From Bacteroidetes bacterium UBA5697 (lineage in GTDB: Bacteria > Bacteroidota > Bacteroidia > B-17B0 > Aurantibacillaceae): a DNA stretch of 64,000 nucleotides. Positions 59,434-64,000 of this stretch are shown piece after piece (position 1 is the stretch's first letter; each line of letters starts with the position of its first letter). The notes under the pieces are model-generated. The model saw nothing but the letters and a program-made list of their open reading frames with translations, searched no databases and was not told the origin of the DNA. The DNA is taken from assembly GCA_002420145.1 (NCBI GenBank), contig DIHL01000016.1, positions 1-64,000 on the forward strand, read 5' to 3'. A program made the translations under genes and the position numbers.

Positions 59434-62040
59434 TTATTTTTCAATCATTATTCGTTGTGATGATGATTGGTTATTTGAACTAACGTTTATTAAATACAAT
59501 CCATTTGCTAGATTTAAATCTGCTAGATTAATTTCAGCTTTAAATTCTGCGCCGTTCGTATTTAATTTTTCAGTTTTATAGATTGATTTACCGTAGATGT
59601 CAAATACCTCGATGTTGTATTTTGAATCAATTGCATTATCTAAATTGATATTTAACAAACCGTTTGATGGATTAGGAAATAATGCTAATGCCAGTTTATT
59701 ATTTGATGAGTTGCTTATTTCACTTAGGTCATCATTCTTTTTTCTGAAAGGAGAAATAATGCTAGGGCTATATGATTGCCATTGACTACAGTAGGCATTT
59801 CTAACATAACGAGTAATTCTGTACGTTGTGTTTTTATTAAAAATACCTTGAGTGACAGAACATGTTACGTTGTTTATATTATCATATCCATTGAAATTTG
59901 TATACCCTACTATTTGAGTTTGCCAGCAAGATGGATTTGGATTATTACCTAATTCAGTATTTGATAACACATTTCCGTTAGCGTCAAGCTTTTCAATCTT
60001 CCATTTTTCTTCATATCCAAGTGTGTTTATTCCTGATAAATCATTTGGTGTGGCAGTTATTGTATTATATAGAGAATTTGATGTATTTACTAAATAACTA
60101 AAATTAGGATTTGGTGCAGAGTATGAATTTACAATAAACTGTTTTTGACCTACACATCCTGTAATTGTATTTGTTATAGTTGCCGCATAAGTAGTTTGAC
60201 CACTTGTAGTTGGAGTTACATTCACACAGTTTATATTACTGCCTCTTTTTCCCCAACTAACGGTGTAGGTAGTAGACGGTTGTTCATATATTTCATCAAT
60301 ACATAATGTTAAGCTATTACCTAAACAATTATTGTTAATGCTAGTTAATCCATTTGGAGTGCATGACAAATAAATTATTTTTGGTTCAGATAAAGTCCAG
60401 TTTAAACAATTAGTAAGATTTTGTACAACTGAAGTGATTTTATAATATTTGTTACAAGCTAATTGAGCACTGTTAAAAGTATAAGGAGTCCCTAATGTAT
60501 TTGGGTCCCAAATTACATTTGAATTATAACCGCCTGCAACAGACACTCCAGATTGAGTACACTCTTCTAAAATCCATCCATGATATTCAATAGGGATATT
60601 TCCATTGTAATTCGCGTTTACTGTAATTTGACTTCCTGAACATACCACGGTATTAGAAATCGTAACACTTGAAGATATAACTGGCACAGGATTTAATTGT
60701 AAAACAGTTGGTAAGCCAAGTTTTGTACCTCCTGTATAACTACCTGATACACCGGTCCAAGGACTCTGAATGGGACCAATGCCTTGATCTGTATCAGGGT
60801 TTAAATTATAATATTGTACTGATCCTGTAGTAAAAGAAGGAAGTTTGTATGCCATGTAAATATTTCCATCTGGACCTCTTTGTAAACCACCATAAGGTGA
60901 TGGCTGATTTAAAACTTCATCTATAAAGCATGAAGAATTTTGTATCATCGCTGAGTTTGTATTTGAGGATTGTACATTAAATTGTATGAATCCATTATAT
61001 CCTGCAGTTGTAAAATTTGTTGTAATGTAAAGTAAATTTCCGTTTGGAGAAAATTCTACCCCATATGGTAACCCGTTACCACACCATCCTTTTGGACCAC
61101 CAGGGGAAAATCCACCCACGATTATTTGATTAGAATAAGTACCTGTTGCTTTATCAAAGTCATATAATTGAAAATGTTGCCCACTAGTAACAGCGCAAGC
61201 TAATCTATTACCCTTGTGATTAAATTTCATTTGTCCTTTTACAGTAGTTTGAGCAGACGGGGTGAAATTATAAGGTGTGGTATTCGAATCTCCACCCAAA
61301 TAGCTGTAATTCCATGCTTTATGAGCTCCACTCGTGAAAACTGATGTTACTGACGAGGATTGAAGAGCTGAAATATTTGTGTTTGATGGTGTTACGTGAT
61401 ACGTATAGAATGTGTTCTCACCAGCGTTATTGAAAATTTTTTGAAAATTTCCCCCATACACACCAACACCATGGACAGAAACCCAGTATCCACATGTTTC
61501 ATCTGTTGTAATTGCTATTTTTTCACCTACTCTAACATTTGGGGGAGTTATTGTGATGTTTTTATCTGTAGTTATATTATCAAAAGTAATTGTGGTATTA
61601 GGAGCAACACCTGTTACTTTTACTTTTGATACTTTTAAAGGTCCATAACCACCATTATAACCAGTTCCAACCGAAGTAATACCATCAGTTACTGTAAAAA
61701 TATAGAAGTATTGATTATTTGTGCCTGGTATTGGGCAAATTGCCGCAGCATGTGTAGAATTTGCCATCCCTGCAGCATAGGTTCCGGTATTTATTGTTAA
61801 TTGTAAAGTGTGATTACCATTCCATACTTTTGATCCATCTGTGTAAAGCACAACGTTATTGTTTTGATCAACAATTCCAGCCGCGCCTTCATTTGTATTT
61901 ATTGCAGAGCTATTAATTGAAGAGGCCACATTTCCAGTGAATTTAACTCCAGAATTTGTGCCAAAGTACCAAGTAGTTTGTGCATTTAGCATAGACATAC
62001 CTGATAATAGAATTAGTGTAAGTGTTTTTCTTAGTTTCAT
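59434..62040 (-). CDS. Secreted beta-propeller-like protein with T9SS sorting domain
   Basis: An 868-residue secreted protein. Signal peptide 1-20 (MLNAQ). The first 440 residues form a propeller-like domain starting TWYFGTNSGVKF, a common opening in Bacteroidota proteins carrying 'GVDF/NAGLDF' repeats. Blade-like motifs include HKGNRLACAVTSGQHFQLYDFD, GVEFSPNGNLLYITTNF and LQRGPDGNIYMAYK. Cys-containing Ig-like modules follow (about 450-780), then a type A sorting domain (ALALFPNPSNGLLNINL to GLYLINVSS). It is probably displayed or released at the surface; no enzyme motif is visible. It is divergent from the sensor gene at 62233. Confidence 0.83.
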   Translation of the reverse strand: MKLRKTLTLILLSGMSMLNAQTTWYFGTNSGVKFTGNVASSINSSAINTNEGAAGIVDQNNNVVLYTDGSKVWNGNHTLQLTINTGTYAAGMANSTHAAAICPIPGTNNQYFYIFTVTDGITSVGTGYNGGYGPLKVSKVKVTGVAPNTTITFDNITTDKNITITPPNVRVGEKIAITTDETCGYWVSVHGVGVYGGNFQKIFNNAGENTFYTYHVTPSNTNISALQSSSVTSVFTSGAHKAWNYSYLGGDSNTTPYNFTPSAQTTVKGQMKFNHKGNRLACAVTSGQHFQLYDFDKATGTYSNQIIVGGFSPGGPKGWCGNGLPYGVEFSPNGNLLYITTNFTTAGYNGFIQFNVQSSNTNSAMIQNSSCFIDEVLNQPSPYGGLQRGPDGNIYMAYKLPSFTTGSVQYYNLNPDTDQGIGPIQSPWTGVSGSYTGGTKLGLPTVLQLNPVPVISSSVTISNTVVCSGSQITVNANYNGNIPIEYHGWILEECTQSGVSVAGGYNSNVIWDPNTLGTPYTFNSAQLACNKYYKITSVVQNLTNCLNWTLSEPKIIYLSCTPNGLTSINNNCLGNSLTLCIDEIYEQPSTTYTVSWGKRGSNINCVNVTPTTSGQTTYAATITNTITGCVGQKQFIVNSYSAPNPNFSYLVNTSNSLYNTITATPNDLSGINTLGYEEKWKIEKLDANGNVLSNTELGNNPNPSCWQTQIVGYTNFNGYDNINNVTCSVTQGIFNKNTTYRITRYVRNAYCSQWQSYSPSIISPFRKKNDDLSEISNSSNNKLALALFPNPSNGLLNINLDNAIDSKYNIEVFDIYGKSIYKTEKLNTNGAEFKAEINLADLNLANGLYLINVSSNNQSSSQRIMIEK

Positions 62041-62227
62041 TTTTCAATTGTTTTTTACCTACTCTTTTTAAAGCTTTTCGGTTACCGCTTTGGGGATTAT
62101 TGGCGCAAAAGAACTTTTTAAATTTTAGGTTTTAATGCTATAATTAGTAACTAACAGGTTTGATTTATTATTTAACAGAAAACATAAGCATTTGGTTATT
62201 AAATTTGTTTTGTGGTTTTAGCTAATC

Positions 62228-62235
62228 TATATTTG
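62228..62235 (+). promoter_or_regulatory. -7 box coinciding with the TTG start of the sensor gene
   Basis: TATATTTG matches TAnnTTTG exactly, and its last three bases (62233-62235) are the TTG that best fits the sensor signal peptide. Either this is not a promoter or a downstream TTG (62257) is used. AAGGAG at 62238-62243 is a rare strong ribosome-binding sequence for this phylum. Confidence 0.4.
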
Positions 62236-64000
62236 AAAAGGAGTCTTAAATGCTTATTGATTATTGTACTAACAATATTATCATATGAGTACAATGCTCA
62301 AAACACCGTTATAAAACATTATGGAGTAAATCAGGGTTTACCCAGTTCCGAAACGTATTGTGTAACACAGGATAGTAAAGGGTATTTATGGATTGCCACA
62401 GACGCTGGTGTTGTTAAATATGATGGGTACCAGTTTAAAACTTATACTACAGCCGATGGTTTACCTGATAACACAGTTTTTAAAATTCACGAGGATAAAT
62501 ATGGAAGAATTTGGTTTTCTTCCTATTCAGGGCGTTTTGCTTATTATATTCACAAAACAGACTCTATTTATACAATAAAGGCAAATGATGAATTGACGAA
62601 AGTTATAAAAACTTTGCCTCTTGATTTTATTTTTGATGCTAAAGACACTTTGTATGTTTCGGTAGATAGAAAAGGATATCTTAAAATTTATCCTCCAAAT
62701 TATGAGATTGTAAAATCTTATCAGTATGCAACTAATTGTTTATTTGTAAAGCAAATCGATGAAAATAAATTTTTATACGGTAAAAGTTTCTTACATGAAT
62801 TGCCTAGTGCTCCATCTATACCTCTTGTTTTTGATTATGTAAACGATTTGACCTTAAATCGTGTTGATACCTCTACTCAAATTAAATCGTACGGAGGGGC
62901 TGTTTTTTTAGCCAACTTAAATGATAAAATTATTGTTTCAACAGGTGTGAATTTATTTGAAATAAAAAATAGTCGATTTCATTATTTTAAAAGCACAAAC
63001 TCGAAATTTGATTCAACCTATCCTGTTTTAACAGCTAATATAGATTATCAAAACCGCCTTTGGTTAAACACCTTAGGAAAAGGCGTTTATTTAAATAGTT
63101 TAAATGGAGAAAAAACTGATTTGTCTTTCCTTTCAGGAATGTCAGTAACGTCTACGTTTCAAGATCATGCAAAAGGATTGTGGTTTTCTACTCTTGAAGA
63201 TGGTTTATTTTATATTCCCACACTAGAATTTAAATTTTATAATAAAGAAAATGGGTTAAGTACTGATAAAATATTTGCCTTAACCAAGCAGAATAATACA
63301 CTTATTTGTTTGGCTGCTAATTATCAATTTAATGATATCGATTTAAATAATTTTTCTATCACTCATCGTAAAAATATAGATAATAGTTCTTTTTGGAATA
63401 TTAAATCATTTGAAAATATATATGTTGTTTGTGGAAGCCCTGCCTACATCTTCGAATCTTCTAAAAAAGTGACAATTCCTATCTATTTTAAAAATAAAGA
63501 AGCAAAGCAGTTTTTAAGAATGAAGGATGTTGAAAATTTTGATACCGAAAACTTATTAGGTTGTGAGTATGGTAGTTTGTTTCTTATTAATAAAAAAACA
63601 GGGTTAGCTACTAGTATTGTAAATGACTTACCTACGATATTTTCTATTTGCAAGGTTGGTGATGAAATTTATTTAGGCACAAAAACTGGTGTTTATAAAT
63701 ACACGAAAAACAAATTAGTGTTTTTAGGAGATAGTTTGCCTTTACTGAAAAGTCGTATTGATGATATTTTATATGTTAATCATCAATTATTTATTGCAAC
63801 AAAAGGTAATGGCGTTTTGCTTTTTGATGGTTCTAGCGCTATAGCACGTTATACAGAACGTGAGGGATTAGCAAGTAATATGGCTAAATACCTCACAGCG
63901 GATAAAGATGGTAATGTTTGGGTAGGAACTAATAGAGGTATTTCTAGATTAAAAAAAATTGATAGTAATCATTATAAAGTAAACACTATTAACTTATCGG
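62233..64000 (+). CDS. Two-component-regulator propeller sensor (N-terminal part, runs off the window)
   Basis: At least 589 residues are present, open to the window end. The start is TTG at 62233, giving the signal peptide MKRSLKCLLIIVLTILSYEYNAQ read in two parts (KRSLKCLLIIVL, then TILSYEYNAQ). The mature region opens HYGVNQGLPSSETYCVTQDSKGYLWIATDAGVVKYDG in order, the Reg_prop blade of two-component-regulator propellers. Further blades appear: GLPDNTVFKIHEDKYGRIWF, GLSTDKIFALTKQ and GLASNMAKYLTADKDGNVWVGTNRGISRL. Such proteins usually continue with a Y_Y_Y domain, a membrane helix and a LytS-type or HisKA histidine kinase. The output domain lies beyond the window. Confidence 0.85.
   Translation, partial: MKRSLKCLLIIVLTILSYEYNAQNTVIKHYGVNQGLPSSETYCVTQDSKGYLWIATDAGVVKYDGYQFKTYTTADGLPDNTVFKIHEDKYGRIWFSSYSGRFAYYIHKTDSIYTIKANDELTKVIKTLPLDFIFDAKDTLYVSVDRKGYLKIYPPNYEIVKSYQYATNCLFVKQIDENKFLYGKSFLHELPSAPSIPLVFDYVNDLTLNRVDTSTQIKSYGGAVFLANLNDKIIVSTGVNLFEIKNSRFHYFKSTNSKFDSTYPVLTANIDYQNRLWLNTLGKGVYLNSLNGEKTDLSFLSGMSVTSTFQDHAKGLWFSTLEDGLFYIPTLEFKFYNKENGLSTDKIFALTKQNNTLICLAANYQFNDIDLNNFSITHRKNIDNSSFWNIKSFENIYVVCGSPAYIFESSKKVTIPIYFKNKEAKQFLRMKDVENFDTENLLGCEYGSLFLINKKTGLATSIVNDLPTIFSICKVGDEIYLGTKTGVYKYTKNKLVFLGDSLPLLKSRIDDILYVNHQLFIATKGNGVLLFDGSSAIARYTEREGLASNMAKYLTADKDGNVWVGTNRGISRLKKIDSNHYKVNTINLS

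Noticed and set aside
1..64000. tRNA, rRNA, CRISPR array, prophage, transposase or replication origin
   Set aside because: I looked in the gaps and gene set and saw no cloverleaf, no regularly spaced repeats, no phage or transposase proteins, and no dnaA context.

Overview
The window comes from the chromosome of a Bacteroidota (Bacteroidetes) bacterium, probably an environmental flavobacterium or sphingobacterium relative. The evidence is the AT-rich DNA, Bacteroidota-type promoters (TTG or TTTG, a 17-25 nt gap, then TAnnTTTG), a type IX secretion (T9SS) component (PorQ), six secreted proteins ending in the T9SS 'PNP' sorting domain, a TonB receptor/DUF4249 pair, DUF4199 and DUF349 proteins, and a Rho factor with a long charged insertion. 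I see no rRNA, tRNA, CRISPR array, prophage or transposase gene. The content is mostly core chromosome, with surface-protein genes and short palindromic repeats between genes.

Layout. 0-5 kb: a CUB-domain T9SS cargo protein, a small secreted protein, DUF4199 and rho, all leftward. 5-11 kb: pth, tsaD and a very large tamB. 11-13.4 kb: a four-gene arsenic operon (arsR, DUF6428, thioredoxin-type arsenate reductase, aquaporin) with a perfect 28-bp palindromic operator. The aquaporin takes the place of an arsenite pump. 13.4-19.2 kb: a chagasin-like lipoprotein, a DUF3108 protein behind a sigma-54-like promoter, tryptophan 2,3-dioxygenase, porQ, a NUDIX hydrolase, an ECF-like sigma factor with its membrane partner, and a LEA-type lipoprotein. 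19.5-26 kb: a RecB/AddA-like helicase-nuclease, then a TonB receptor with its DUF4249 lipoprotein. 26-34 kb (leftward): an L,D-transpeptidase, a T9SS protein, a GlcD-type oxidase, a membrane protein, prmA, tpiA and a lone DppB-type permease. 34-43 kb: a patatin fused to a beta-barrel, a thioredoxin-fold envelope protein, a large Ig-like T9SS protein, a fluoride channel, anmK and an acyl-CoA dehydrogenase. 43-64 kb: a beta-propeller T9SS protein, a DsbA/FrnE oxidoreductase, a flavin monooxygenase with an N-terminal zinc-finger-like segment, DUF349, a MutS2 without Smr, GDPD, truA, an ABC exporter, a giant peptidoglycan-degrading T9SS protein, another T9SS propeller protein, and the first part of a two-component-regulator propeller sensor.

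Themes. Cell-envelope export and remodelling dominate: PorQ and its cargo, TamB, L,D-transpeptidase, amidase, AnmK and the patatin. The least expected signals are at the DNA level. Two MITE-like elements with 14-bp inverted ends sit upstream of two DNA-metabolism genes. Several cruciform repeats lie between genes, and one pair appears to have been read through to supply the signal peptide of the GDPD enzyme. One intrinsic terminator contains the start codon of the next gene. Some TTG-started genes begin inside or next to a -7 promoter box.
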